Below are positions 19,516 to 32,030 of a stretch of DNA of 64,000 bases, piece by piece. The notes below the pieces were generated by a model that worked only from the letters and a program-made list of their open reading frames with translations, had not been told where the DNA came from and searched no databases. How positions within the stretch are numbered: position 1 is the stretch's first letter; each line of letters opens with the position of its first letter. The position numbers were made by a program, and so were the translations under genes. The stretch lies in the NCBI GenBank assembly GCA_029448655.1, contig JACCLO010000001.1:2542001-2606000 (forward strand), given 5' to 3'. Source of the stretch: Wolfiporia cocos. Its lineage: Eukaryota; Basidiomycota; Agaricomycetes; Polyporales; Phaeolaceae.

Positions 19516-21062
19516 ATGGACGCTACCGTCACCGCCGTTCCTGCCCAGCCCGCTGCGCACGCTCCTGCTGCGCCGACCGACGGGCCGGTGCCGATGTCCT
19601 TCCCCGCCATCCTGCGCACCCCCGGCCTCTCCGACCGCTTCACCCATCTCCGCCCTGCTGTTGGGGACAGGATCGTTGTCCCCGCCGTGCTCAAGCGAAA
19701 TCGTCGGGACGACAAGGAGGGCAAGCGCTGGGTCCGCCGCAAGGAGAACGGTGCGTAGCACTCGACTCTCCAGATTTGCATAATCGACCCACAGGGGTGC
19801 TGTACACCGTCGCAACGGCGTCGAGACGCCGTTGCGACGAGGTACAGCACGTCCTCAAGTCGACATTTACCGTCTTCGCTCGCCACTGCCGCCCATTCCA
19901 CCTCTCTGATATGGCCGTACACCAGCCCAATTTGTGGGCAATGCGCACATCGTGCCCCCCACCAAGCGCGACTACGCACTTCCCCTCCCAGCAAAGACAC
20001 CCACATTCCCCGCCCCACTCCCGCCCTACCTGCCGCGCAGCGTTCCGATCCCGCCCGCGGCCGCGCCCACAAACGAGCCCTCGTCCGCCGCGGCGGGCCG
20101 GTTCTCGCTGAGCCTCAAGGGTATGCGCCGCACGCTCCGCCGCGCAGGCCCGCGCACCGAGGCGCTCGTGCGTGACGTCGAGAGCGCGCTGCTCGCGTGG
20201 CTTGCGGACAACGTCCTCCTCGCGCCCGACGACGCCGCGCCGCTCGCGTTTCCGGGCGTGCCCCTCGGCGAGACGGGCGTCGTGCACGAGGTGCAACGGG
20301 CGCCGCTGCGACTCGTGTGGAGTATACCCGACGACGCGTTTGCACGCTATGTCGTGCACTGCTGCGCGCGCTTCCATGGTGTTGTGAGCTTCAGTAAGTC
20401 TCCTCTGCTCCCGCGCAGCACTCTGCGCTGTGCCGACTGACACGCCGGCCTCAGGCAAGGACGACCCGCCGCATCGCCTCACGCACCTCCTCCGCCCGAA
20501 CGTCACCCGGCCCACGCGTGCACCCGCTGTGCGCCGCGCGGCGCCCGCGCTCGATACGCCGCCAGCGACGGACCTCTCCGAGTACCACTCCTCCGACGCC
20601 GCCTCCGACGCGTACCTCTCCTCCGATGCCGCCTCCGACGCCGGCAGCGAGCGCGACCCGGATGAAACGTTCCGCCTCGAGGCGATCGCCGAGGCCTCTG
20701 CGCCTCCCTCGCCCGCGCTCGCGTCCCGCGCCCCGCAGTTGCTGAGCGACGACGAGTGGTCCGTCGTCGACGCGGACGCCGAGGACGGCGACGGCAGCGA
20801 CATCGATGCGGACGTTACGCGCGGGATGCGCGGGCTCGCCCTGCGCGACACGAATCGCGGCGAGGGCGTGGGCATGGGCATGGCTCCCCGCGCGCGGCGC
20901 CCGGTGCCGGACTCTGTCGACTACCGCGCGCCCCGTGCGGCGTCGTCGCCCTCGCCCGCGGCCCGGCGCACACGCGTGCGGCGCGTCGACCCGCCACGTG
21001 CGCTGGCGGATGCGGGCGGCGAGCGGGCGCAGCGCTCGTTCTACGAGTATTTGTATAGCTAG
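19516..21062 (+). CDS. R3H-associated N-terminal domain protein
   Basis: Three exons (19516-19750, 19926-20393, 20455-21062) join in frame to 436 residues. The ATG sits in a strong context (ccgccATGG). The N-terminal part has VPAVLKRNRRDDKEGKRWVRRKEN-AQFVGN, then GRFSLSLKGMRRTLRRAGPR. A helix reads FARYVVHCCARFHGVVSFSK, which contains the R-x3-H spacing of R3H single-strand nucleic-acid-binding domains. LTHLLRPNVTRP follows. The C-terminal half is acidic and Ser/Asp-rich with a repeated SSDAASDA, probably disordered. The gene is strongly GC-rich, which opens long antisense frames that are not genes. Nucleic-acid binding is inferred from the family; its cellular role is unknown. Intron 1 carries a strong inverted repeat. 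Confidence 0.8.
19797..19850. repeat. 26-nt inverted repeat in intron 1
   Basis: Two 26-nt arms (19797-19822 and 19825-19850) with only two adjacent mismatches enclose a 2-nt spacer (GA). In RNA this would form a very stable hairpin inside the first intron of the R3H-associated gene. Confidence 0.85.
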
Positions 21063-21608
21063 ACTCGGGTTTGTCGCGAAAATGTCGGCTTACGGATTGT
21101 GGTGTGAACGATCTGTGTGCTGTGTGCTGTCTTTTTCTCCGCTTCTCCACTTGTGTATGCTGAGATTTTAAGATTATCCTCCGGCAAACACGTTGTACGA
21201 GTATCTCCCCCATTAGAGGGCTACGTTCCCGTGGTCAACACGCCCCTTGTATAGTTGTATATGTTTCGCAGACTTATCCTCGTGGCCCGCCGCTTCTCGT
21301 GCATCTGTACATGTGTCAAGGCAGAGTTCAATAGATATACAACTCGACTAGTATCGAATACAGCTGGCTATGCAGTGCGACCGAGCGTCCGTGCGTTTGT
21401 ACATACAGTTAGCTGCTACCGATACATGTCCGCAATATCAGTCCGGGGGCTATATCCGTCCAGCGTGCTCTTCGCTCTCCCGTCTTCCACTCTCCCTCTT
21501 CTCTCCCTCTAGCGCGCGACAGCCTTGTGCTGCGCTCTTCCATTTCCGCTCCGTCACCGCTTTGGTCCTCCCGGTTAGTTGTAGAGACAGGCCACAGGCC
21601 GTCCGCGC
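21063..21608. other. Convergent 3' intergenic region
   Basis: The stretch lies between the stop of the R3H-associated gene and the stop of chitin synthase. No gene is visible. Pyrimidine-rich sequence near 21470-21560 is the only notable feature. Confidence 0.5.
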
Positions 21609-24600
21609 TCAGCCCGTGAAGATGCGCGCGATGAGATACATCGTCGACCCGCCCAAGCGCTGCAACGTCCGGCCGTAGTCAGCTCGTGTCCCGTCGAGTA
21701 TATGCAGACCGAGTGAGGAACGGGACGCACGACAATGGTGGTGATCGCGACGAACGCGAGGATGAACGTCATGTACGCCTTGGTGCGCGTGAACGTGCCA
21801 TCGTTGCTGAACGTGCTCGCCGCGTCGGCCCCGCCGAGGATCGCGACGAGCAGGAGCGCCTGCACGTTGGCACGCGGCCGTCGAACGTCAGCGCCTATCA
21901 GCACCGGTACAGCAGCACGGCACACGCACGTTGGACAACACCCAGCTCAGCAGCACCTGTAGCATGCCCCGTCAGCGCTGTCCGCGCTCTGCAACGTGGG
22001 CGCAGAGAGAAGGAGGAAGAGGCACGCACGTTCGTCCGGACGCTCGCGTAATAGTCCTTCGCGGTTTGCTCCTGCTCCGCTGCGCTCGGCTCGCCGGTCG
22101 GGCGCGGGACGGACTTGCGCTTCTTGATGTTCTCGAGCGCGTCCTCGTACAGGCCGTTCACGTCCGCAACGTCGCTCGGCACCTCGAATTCGATCTCCGC
22201 ATTGCTGTTGTGCGTTACCGCGCCGAGGTCTGTCTCTGTTTCGGTGTCTTGCTTGGTACCCCACGAGATCTAGGAAGGGAAGGTGAGGAAAGGCAGTGAG
22301 GCGACGAAGAGAGGCGACCTGAGGAACGTACATCATCTAGGTTGCAGAAGGCGTAACTACAAAGAGGGGGGAAATGAGCATCCCGAGTATCGGGAGAAGA
22401 GAAGCTAGTGGCGCACACGTTCAGAATGTTGATGTACGTTGGCGAGAGAAGCAGGTACGGGATGAAGCTCGTGAAGATGTGCCACGGGTCGAGCGCAAGC
22501 AGGCTCGCCAAGACGTACACTGTATACGCAGCAATATACTCAACACGCAGCTATAACCTGACGCATGTGACGCACCTCCATAAGTTATAATCACGCTGAA
22601 CACCATCGTGTTGTATACCGTGCCACCCGAGCGCGCAGCCTGAATCGCGCAGAGCACCGCGCACGCAATCATGTACATCATCAGACACGAGAGCAGAATT
22701 GCTGATAGCTTGTACTTCCATTTCGATCTGTTCTTCATCATCGTCAAAGACTGGGAATAGCATGCCAGCTGAGTACATACGCCCTAGGCTTATTGCCCAT
22801 CGAGAATAGAAAGCAAGCGATGACAATACTTCCCATGACGAACTGATCGAGTAGTCAATCGGGTAGTCACGCGAGACGTACATAAGCTTACCTGGACGAC
22901 TGCATTGAAGTATTTGATCCCAGGCACTCCAAATGAGTCATCCTCCAAGGAGGACGTGAGGATGATCTAATCGAGGTGCCGTCACGCCCATCCGAAACTA
23001 TCAAAGTCGGATGCACTCACAAAGAACAGATAGAAGTTGCCCTGAACGTTATTTCCCGTTCAGCCTCGCTTCTGTGAAGTGAGACTCATACTCACAATAG
23101 CAAACCACGCCGCGACCAGATTGATGATATTGTAGATCGTCTCCATGACCAGCGAGAACTTCCGTGCCATGCTGTGCCCTGAGCGCAGAATCTGGCCTAA
23201 ATGTGCGATCGCGTACGTTGCGGCAAAGAAGGAACCGTTAAGCCACCGCCGACGCTGGCTGATAAACTCCGGCAGAGCGTCGGGGACGTCCGTCTCTGCG
23301 CTCGCGCTCTTCACGTATCTCAGAACCCTGCATCCCGGTAAGCGACTTCACGATTGGTCAATTTGAGGTACGAGTACCGCGTACCAGTCTGAGTTAGCCT
23401 TCGCCACGAGCTCGAAGCAGAGGATACGCTGGACGAGTAGTCAATTCCCATCTGAGATCTGCTGCGCGGCACCTGTTGATACTTACATCTTCAGCCAGGT
23501 CTATCATGCATGTCTGTTTGTAAGCGAGAGGGTGATCAGGACATCAATTAGCACATACACATGTTGGACGTGAATATGTCGGTATCCCGGCCATGCAGGA
23601 CCTCGCCTTTGAAATACGAAGCCAGGGGACCACAGCCTTGCTTGTCGTTCTGCAACGCGATATACCTTGATAGCCATATAGTCTGCATCAAAGAGTTCAT
23701 TGTGATAAAACTCACCGATACGCAGAGAAGGCCCCCGGCTATTAACGTTGTAGCAATCAGCTTGTTGTGACAGCAGCAGCATCAATACATACCAGCACGC
23801 TGATGTACCCAAACAGCGACTCCGTCGGCTTGTCTAGGATGTTTGCGATCTTGTACTCAAAGTTCTGCGCAGCGACCAACGGGTTCAGCAGTGACAGCCA
23901 GTGTTTGCCTTTGTAGGCAGCGATCTCGCCGCATGCACCGGCGACGTTCGAGTTGAGGTCAAACGTTTTCCAAAGATGATATATACTCTTCCGATCCGGT
24001 CTTGTCCCAACATCAAGCAGAACACACACGTTCGGCTGATGTTGCGGTTAGTTCGACGCTATTAAAGAAGATTGAGAGCGCAGTACCTGTAGACGCTTCC
24101 CAAATGCATTGAAGAACCATCGATGACTGTTAATCTTCTTCTGGTTCTTCTCCTTCATGCAGAACAATATCTGCGTCGGCACAACGCCCTTGTCGGGGTA
24201 GCGGAAGCGGAGGTTTGGGTCGAGCCCGAAGGTCGCAGTGTATTCGAACAGATGCGCAGTGACGGGCTTGTTGTTCACCATGTTCTTCATATGGTCTCCC
24301 GGCTGGTACACGCCGAGCAGTGTCAAACAGTCCAGAACGCGCGGGTGGATCTTCTTGCGTCCGTCAGCGACGATGCAAACGACTACCTGCGTGGCGACGT
24401 CTTTGTAAGTCATCTCGTGGAACGACGGAGATGCGCGGTCACCTTTTTCCACGCATCTGGCCCCCACGTCCTTGAGTTCTTTCGCGTGCACAGATGTGAG
24501 ATGTTCTGCATGACACCGTAGAGCGTCCGACAAAACAGCACCTCATCTTCCTACCAACGCGCATCAATACACTTCTTACCAGTCCACAGACGCGTTGAAC

Positions 24601-25948
24601 ACTTGCGTACATTATACATCGTGATGACGATGAACAGCTCCGTCGACCGCTCGTACTCAATCTGCCGTAGATCGAACCCATTCTCCTCGAACTCGTCCGG
24701 ATCGCACGTCACCGCGGTGTACCGTGTCGAGAGCATCTCCTCCTCGCCGCGCCTTGGCAAGACAAGCTTGGGCGGTACGGGCAGGTCGACGACGAGGTTT
24801 CCCTTGCGCAGCTTCACGCGCTTCTTCGTCTTGTGTCGGCGCAGAATGCGGCCCGGAGGGGCGGGACCAAAGTGCCGCCGTACGGGCGTTTCTAACGGCT
24901 CAGGGTATGGCGAGGATGTGTTGTAAGGCAGCGACTTCTCTGGGTCGGCATGCGGGTGCAGGTACCCATCGCCGCCATTTGTGCCCTGCAATCGAGTCTG
25001 GAGATGCTCTTTGTAGTCGAAGTCGTCGTATGAGCCGGAGTCACGCTGTGGTGAGTATTCCCCGCCGTACACGTCCCCCGCGCCAGTGATGTAGTACTCG
25101 TCATCCGGCGTCGGCGTGGGCGAGCGTGAGTACGGAGCTTGAGACGCTGCGTGAGAGTGCACGCCCGACGCGTACGCCTCGGTGTCATAACGGAAGTGGT
25201 CGACGGGGCTGTACGGCGTGCCGTACGACGTCGAGCCGTCGGACTGGGAGTGGCTGTAGCCTGTGTGCGTTGTGTAGATCGACGGCGCAATGGAAAGCGG
25301 ACTGGGGGTGTAGTAGCTGGTGTGGTTTGGCGCAAGGGTCGAGGTGCTATGTCCAGAGGTGGACAAGGAGTGTCGGACATTCCGCACATTCTCGTACGCA
25401 AGACCAGGTGCTGCCTGATATTGATCCCCGCCCAAACGCGGTGCCGGAGTCTCGTAGTCCACGAATGGGTCACTGTCTTCACTATAGGTTGATTGCCGCT
25501 TCTCCCAGTCGAGCGGCTCACCAGAGTTGATGGTGGGCAATGGACGGTAAGGCGATGAGGTTACCTTCGGCAGGTAGTCCTTCGGGTTCCCGTGATACTG
25601 GTCCGACCCGATATACGTACTGGTAGAGCGGGTTGTGGAATTAAAGGTAGAGAGCGAGTCTCTATCCCCAGCACTACTCTCATCCGTAGCCTCGAACAAG
25701 GGAGGCAGAGACGGATTGCGCACAGCGATCCGCGACTGCCGATGTGATAGCTGACTGGGGCTATCGCTTGGACCTGCTTCCGGTTCCTGCTGGTATTGCG
25801 CATCTGAAGGAGGGTATGGTCCGTCGGTCAGGGTATATCGTCTAATGTTCTGCTCGCTCGTCGGCGCTACGGGTTCTGCACTGCCTTGTGCGTCGTCTGG
25901 ATTCCGAAGCAAAGCGTAGGATGGCGTAGGCTTGCGGCGAGTCGCCAT
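21609..25948 (-). CDS. CHS: Chitin synthase (Chitin_synth_1 family)
   Basis: This integral plasma-membrane glycosyltransferase polymerises UDP-GlcNAc into cell-wall chitin. Exon 1 (24611-25948) codes 446 residues: a Ser/Tyr/Pro-rich disordered N-terminus, then [27 protein letters not shown] and [13 protein letters not shown]. Exons 2 (24443-24550), 3 (24087-24386) and 4 (23793-24035) give [30 protein letters not shown] and DVGTRP. A 23-nt exon (23716-23738) codes PGAFSAYR. Then come MYLAEDRILCFEL with the catalytic EDR, and QRRRWLNG (the QxxRW motif). The C-terminal third codes membrane helices split by many short introns and ends [14 protein letters not shown]. The start at 25948 was chosen over upstream in-frame Met codons because the peptide before it looks non-coding and homologues begin near here. 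Confidence 0.93.
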
Positions 25949-26407
25949 GAAGGCTACGCGACGGCTAGATAATCCGAGTCTGCTCGCTCTCCCTCGCGGT
26001 CGAAGTGGAAGGACCAGCCAAGCGAGATCACGGAGATGGATGGAATATCCGCTGGAGTCGGGAGCGAGACGCGTTTCACTTTCTGATCGCAGCGCCGCAA
26101 TCCGAACCACGACGCGTCGCTCACGTGTACCGCGTCTGATTAGACACGCGCTTACGAGTTGCGAGGACATGTTGCATTCTCGACTACCCGAGGGCGCGGG
26201 GAAATATGAATAGCTCAAGACCGAACTTAGCACACTCGCCAGCGTTCTACTTGCCGCGATGATCCTCAATGAATGAGTTAGCCCACAGGCTTCACTATGT
26301 GAAGCACAAGACCTGATCATGTACATAAAGTCCCTCAGAGATGATCCTACGCTCTCCGATACGATAGCGATGCTATTAGCGATATATCACAGACGTCCTT
26401 CTGGCCG
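25949..26407. promoter_or_regulatory. Chitin synthase upstream region
   Basis: This holds the chitin synthase promoter and the 3' end of the Pol kappa gene, which is read in the same direction. No open frame is supported. No motif could be assigned with confidence. Confidence 0.4.
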
Positions 26408-29405
26408 TCACCTCTTCCGCGCCCGCACCTTCTTCCCAGGCTTGGGCTTCCCAAACCCAGGTGCCGACCCGGACGGTCGTGGACTCGGCATGAGCTTCTG
26501 GCCAATATCGATGGATGCAGCCGCCTGTGCTTCGCGTATCGCACTTTTGCTCAAGCAAAAGTCGATATGTGCGTTCAGGCCCTGATTGTCCATGCACATC
26601 GACCGTCCGCAGATCGGGCAAGTCTGCTCCTCTGCGTCGGCATCTATGGCTAATGGTTCCGGAGCGCTGGGATGTGCCAGCATAGGGAGACGGGAAGGCC
26701 CTGCCTCGGGCTCGGCGGAGGAAGATGGGCCTTGTGCGGTGCGAGCACTGCGCGGTTTGCGTGAGGCGGGCTTCATGAATGGAGAAGCAGAAGTAGATGC
26801 GAGGGATGGTGCTGGCGCAGACATTGGAGGACGTGGTCGCGTGAAAGCAGGTTCATTTGGAGCTGGCGTTGCTTGTCTGTCCAGGTGTTGCTTCTTGACT
26901 GCGATCGGATCGTCATCGTCATCCGCGGGGGCGCTCGCATGCATATCGTCTTCGTCCGCTTCGTTGTCCTCGTGGAAGCCTGGCATGACTTCCATAAACC
27001 CATCTTGAGACAGTTGCAGGTCCTCAATCTCGTCAGGAAGATCTCCGACGTCCTCTGTGTCTATTCGGCGCCTTTTCCTTGGCGATGACGGCTCGGCTGA
27101 CTGGAAGAACTGACACACGCATATATACGTTAGTGTAAGCTGAGTCGTAACATGCATTATGAACGCACTCGCTTGATACCGTTGGCCTTGTTGTCCAACT
27201 CGGCTCTCAGATCTTTCAGCTTGGTCACTCTGAGGCCAATGAGTCGTATGGTAAGCGGGAGCTCTGGCATCAAGAGTTCTTTGCCAATCTGTAGCCGGTA
27301 CTCCATTTAAGCATCGTAACATCGCCAAGCCATGTGGCGACGTACCGCAAACAGATCCTCCTTTTTCGTAGATACCCACCTATCAAACGACTTTGCTCTG
27401 GTGAACACTGAACATAGCATTGATCAGGACGGGGGACGTTCCAAGATCACGCGAAGATTATGAACCTTGATATGTGTCTAATTTGAACTTGAGTGTCACC
27501 GTCTTGCCGGTCCACCCACCATGTCCCATATCGCTTTCTAGTTCTGCAGCGACCTCTTCTAATTTCTGCAGGATCCTGTTCGTGTCTGCCAGTGGCGTGA
27601 AAGTACTATTAGAAAATTGGGTAGAGACGATGAAACAACTGTCAGCGAGAGCGGATGGCGTGGAGTCAAAACCTCATACCGTTCGGCCCCAATACTTTTC
27701 CGTTCCTCTCTCTGTCCCGGCTGCACCACATTTGATGCGATACCCAGATACGCTTGTAGTAAAAAGTGAAGACCGAACTGCTTATCCATCAAGGACAAGA
27801 TGCCGCGGTAAGTGTAGATATCACCGCATGTCTACACAGATGATAGATCGGCGGCAAGGGTGACGCGTCAGGTAAATATCCCATAGTGGGAATATTGGAA
27901 GCACACCAACACACCTTGATGCCTATCGAATCAAGCAGACGCTCATTCACACGACCGACACCCGGAACCTTGCGGATAGACAGATCATGCATGAATGTTT
28001 TGATCGCCCGCGGCTCGAATTCGAGCTCATATTGACCATTCGGTTTGTTCTGCGCAACGAGATGAATTGAAATAGCCAGGCTGACATGCTGGTCCCAACC
28101 TTGTCTGAGCATATCTACGGCGGATCAGCAAAAGGGCCCGCCATCAGAGCACAGATCGAGGCGAGATCACCTTTGCCAGCATCTGTCGAAAATAGTCAGG
28201 GTACGCCCGCAGATCCTGCATGTGACGAACCTTATTCGGCGCAATTCCCGCACTGACAGTCAGCTTCGTCTCTTCGCGTACGGAATCCCGCATCCGCTGT
28301 ACGCATTCTGCAGGCGTCAAGCGATGATCTGCGCAATAGGCAGTGATGCTGTGCGCAAACACGCGTTGTCGCAGATTTGTATTAGGTCTAGGGTTTTTTC
28401 GCGGAAACGTTACAGATGACGGAGAAAGGTGCTTACTTGAGGTAGCCCTCGTCGCATCCCGCTGCACACATGTCGGGGTCGTAGCGCCTGAAAATGTCCA
28501 TAATGCGCTTCGACATTTCTGAGTAGCGATGGAAGCGGTTCTCCACGAGGATTAGGTCCGGACAGAGCTTCTTCGCTATGAACGCTGAGTGGCAAGTGCG
28601 CCTTCGCCTCAGCAGTGATGCGAGGCATTGAGCGGCTGGACTACTCACCGGCCATGCCTGAGCGCACGCCAAACTTGCGAGCTTCATACGATGCTGTTGT
28701 CAACACTCCCTTGCCTACCTAGACGACGATGATCAGCACGGGGACGTGGAGCGGAGCTGACTTCGAACCGCAAACGCTTTCCCTTGCAGCGCAGGATTGT
28801 CCAGAAGCTCGACGCTCGCATAAAACGCATCCATATCGACGTGGACGATAGCTTGAGAGAGGTCTCGCTGGGCTTCGAGTTTGACGAGCTGCCAGATCGA
28901 GGGTCGGGATCCGGCAAGGGCAATCCAGGTCTGCTTGTGACACTCACGAGTTGATCCACTCCTTGCTCCACACTACCTGCATACATGCGAAAAGGTTAGT
29001 CTATACACGTACCCAATATTCAGAGCACACGCACGGATATCCACGCCTCTCAAGACTTCATCACGATGTTTGAGGATCTTCTCGATGCGATCCGTGAGGT
29101 CCCTATCCTTCCTTTTCTCATTCTACAGCATGATATGTTCATTCGTCGATGTTAACTAAGTCATAATATGTTCAATTACGCACCTCATAGAATTTAGATC
29201 CCTTGGACGCCTCGGCAATAACACGATTTATCTCAGACTGGTCCTTCGCGAGCCTTTAGCTCGAGAGGTTAGAAGTCAAAACCGCCCGCAGTATAAATAT
29301 AATCCCTGACCCAGCTTTCGTCGTGGATGGACCGGCCAAACGTTTCACGAGGCTCTCGGAGTCGGGAGACGGATTAGGTGAAGAAGGTTCCTTAGGCCCA
29401 TGCAT
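26408..29405 (-). CDS. POLK: DNA polymerase kappa (Y family, DinB) with UBZ finger
   Basis: A translesion DNA polymerase acting in the nucleus at damaged templates. The exon near 29195-29246 codes AKDQSEINRVIAEASKGSK, and the next ones DRIEKILKHRDEVLRGVDI, both typical of the Pol kappa N-clasp. The palm has SQAIVHVDMDAFYASVELL (first metal-binding Asp) and GCDEGYL/NIT (second catalytic DE). LCPDLILVENRFHRYSEMS and GIAPNKVRHMQDLRAYP are finger/palm segments; IRKVPGVGRVNERLL is the helix-hairpin-helix. The long C-terminus is disordered and contains CPICGRSM...HIDFCLS, a Rad18-type ubiquitin-binding zinc finger (near 26560-26620), then a basic end. The gene has about ten exons. The start at 29405 (MHGPKEPSS) is the best candidate; other Met codons lie upstream in frame. 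Confidence 0.92.
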
Positions 29406-29842
29406 GTGTGCGACGTGGTGAAGCTGCTGTTTAACTAAGTATTGTATGAGTGGTATAGAGCCTGGTGTGCCGAACCATACACCTAAACGAGTAGGGGAGG
29501 CTATCAAGAGGTAAGGGTAAGTGGCCCGCACCACAGGCCGCCGTGAGTGGTAACCTAGTATTAGTGGCATGGGCGCTTGATTAATTCGACGCGGTAACGT
29601 GACTTCAAACGCGTCCACGCGCCAGCCGACTCGTCACATCTGTGGGCTTAGTTCTCGGACACCAGTGCCTCACAGGTGACAGTCTGAAGTCTCCAGCATG
29701 TGGATACGAGAACAGTGATCGCAAAGCGAGAATTTCTTCAAACGGCAAAAGCAGCACACTAACGATCCCCGTCCACATACGGAATTGCGATACATCATAC
29801 CACGGCAATATGTAGTTACATAGTATCCCATACAAAATGCAG

Positions 29843-32030
29843 CTATGCAGCTGCGGTTGCTTTCAGCGCGCTGTCAACTATCTCTGCCATCGCAATCACA
29901 GCCTCTTCTTCCAGGGTGCGACCAATCACCTGGAGACCGATCGGAGCGTTTTGGAAAACAACTGGATCATCTGTCAATCCGACCGTAGAACACGGTCAGC
30001 CATCTGGAATCAACTCTATTGTGTTAGTCGTACATTGATTATAATTGGATTCATCTAGCGCGTTTAGGAACTGATGAGCCGGCTTCTTGACGTCAACGCT
30101 AGTGTCAACTCGCGTAACAGGAACCACACAAGAAACGTAATCCAATGCGTTAAGAACCTTCGTGTAATTCGTGTATCTATGTTAAATTCATATTGGTTCA
30201 CTGTATACCTTTTCACGGATTTCGGATCGCTCACCCATTCTTTCCATGTGGAGGGGCCGCAAAGGGAGCACCGGGAGAGATAATGGCATCAACGGGGCGT
30301 CCTGTCCCGGTGATCTCGACTGTCTTCTGCCAGTGGTCAAGGTATTCCTTGCGCAGCTTAGCTCTCTCTCGTTGGATCTGCCAGAGCTGATAGGCAGATA
30401 TTCCACTTTCTTCCGGGCGAATGGTCTCATCGTCCATCGCCTCGCCCTCAACCGGGCTCATAGTGCGGATGATAGGCTCGCCCGTGGCTGCCGTGGTTGC
30501 TTGGAAATCATCCCCAGATCCTGCTTTCCAAATTGCAGACTATAGAGTCGATCAGCGTGAAAAATTATTACTCCAGTTGTGCGACCGGGGGCGCACAATT
30601 GCATTTCCCAGTTCAAGGTGCTTGAGAGGCTCCCAGTCAACAACTGAAATAGCATCAGCACGGTGCAGAAAGATATGCGCGGCAACCAACCAGCATGCCC
30701 CGCGGCAAGCAATGCCGCTTTGGTCATCTCTAATGCTCTGATAACCGGGGGATGCGGGACGACGATGCGGTCGTCCCACATGATCGCGAAACACAGCTTC
30801 CCACCTCCACCGTGTTCGGACAAGGCATACGCTTCTTCGTCCCACTTCTTCCTGACAGCAAGCTTGAGACAGAGTTAGAGCCATCTTCTGTCATTCAATA
30901 GCACAGAGGTGCGTACAGGGTCTTTTTCCCATGGCTTCCGGCTGATTACTGCCTGCATGAAAGCCTTGATGCCGCTGATGCTATTGGACAACGGCCCGAG
31001 CACCGATGGAATTGAATCCTGCCCGACCATTGAGTTAACAGCTCCCTCGTACGGCACTCGTCCGTATGAAGGGCGTAATCCATATATTCCATTGAACAGG
31101 GCAGGAATGCGGACAGACCTAGCCCATTGTTACATAGATATTTCTGCACAGGGGCTGGAGTGCTTACCCTCCGATGTCAGAGCCGGCTCCAAGTGGGCTA
31201 CCCTTGAGATGTATCAAGGCGCCCTCACCGCCAGAGGAGCCCCCCGAAGTTAAATTGCGGTTTGCGGGATTCACAGTTCGCCCAAAGACAAAATTGTAAG
31301 TTTCTGGCCACTTTCGTGTGAAGGCAATGACGTGAGTATCTAGCGTCGGCAACATGAGCATAGGCGATGCTAACCATCAGAGTCTGGGGAACGTTTGTTC
31401 TAACAAATGGAACCGCGCCGCACTCATACAAAACTTCGGTGAGAACTGCGTCGCGTTCGGCATACTTGCCAATCCAGGAGGCATATCCTGATCACGCGAA
31501 ATGAACGCGGTTGACGCGAATCGTAAGCAGGACGTACGAACCCATAGTCGTCTCGAGACCTTTGATGCAGATCTGGTCCTTCAGGGAGATAGGCAGCCCA
31601 TGAAGAGGCCCAACAACCTGTCCTGTGGTCTTCAAATACTCATCCAATTCAGTTGCGCGAGCAAGTGCTCGTTCGACGAAGACTTCCGTGAGGCAGTTCA
31701 CCTTGAAGCACCAGTGTGCACTCAATTAATATCGGCTCAGGGACTGATGTAGCTGGAGAATACCAATTGCTGCGCCACGATAGCCCGCTTGTAGAATGCG
31801 GTGGTTACCTCCACGGACGACCACTCCCCGGATGCGAGTTTGGCCAACAAGGTATCTACATCTACTGTGTTCGTAATCAAGAGCTCCTTCTCTGATAGTA
31901 GGCCGCATCGTTCGGGGAACCCAGTGACATCGCAAATAGTCTCGGGAGGAGGTGTTATGAGCCAGTCCTTAGGTATAGACTCTTGCTGACGTCGACGCTT
32001 GTCTTCAATGAGTTCTTTCCAGGAAGCCAT
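29843..32030 (-). CDS. Amidase-signature family hydrolase
   Basis: The protein belongs to the Ser-cisSer-Lys amidase family (fungal acetamidase-like, distantly FAAH-like). The start MASWKELIEDKRRRQQESIP resembles fungal acetamidases. HGLPISLKDQ carries the catalytic Lys; TSGGSSGGEGALI and GSPLGAGSDIGGS carry the two catalytic Ser residues; RIPALFNGIYGLRPS follows. The C-terminal exons have ISPGAPFAAPPHGK and APIGLQVIGRTLEEE. It ends with a TAG at 29843-29845. The gene is split into many exons. It should hydrolyse a C-N amide bond, but the substrate cannot be read from sequence. No signal peptide is seen. Confidence 0.9.

Noticed and set aside
19691..20881. A 396-residue open frame antisense to the R3H-associated gene
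   Set aside because: It is a by-product of very high GC content; the plus-strand frames join by clean splice sites into a conserved protein, and the antisense product is low-complexity Ala/Arg/Ser.
24723..25530. Several open frames antisense to exon 1 of chitin synthase
   Set aside because: They overlap a clear coding exon and show no motif of their own.
25948..26326. Extended chitin synthase N-terminus from Met codons upstream of 25948
   Set aside because: The in-frame extension is Arg/Ser-rich without family similarity; the ATG at 25948 begins the plausible protein.
28013..28026. 14-bp perfect palindrome GCTCGAATTCGAGC
   Set aside because: It lies within a Pol kappa exon and is explained by the codons; chance is likely.
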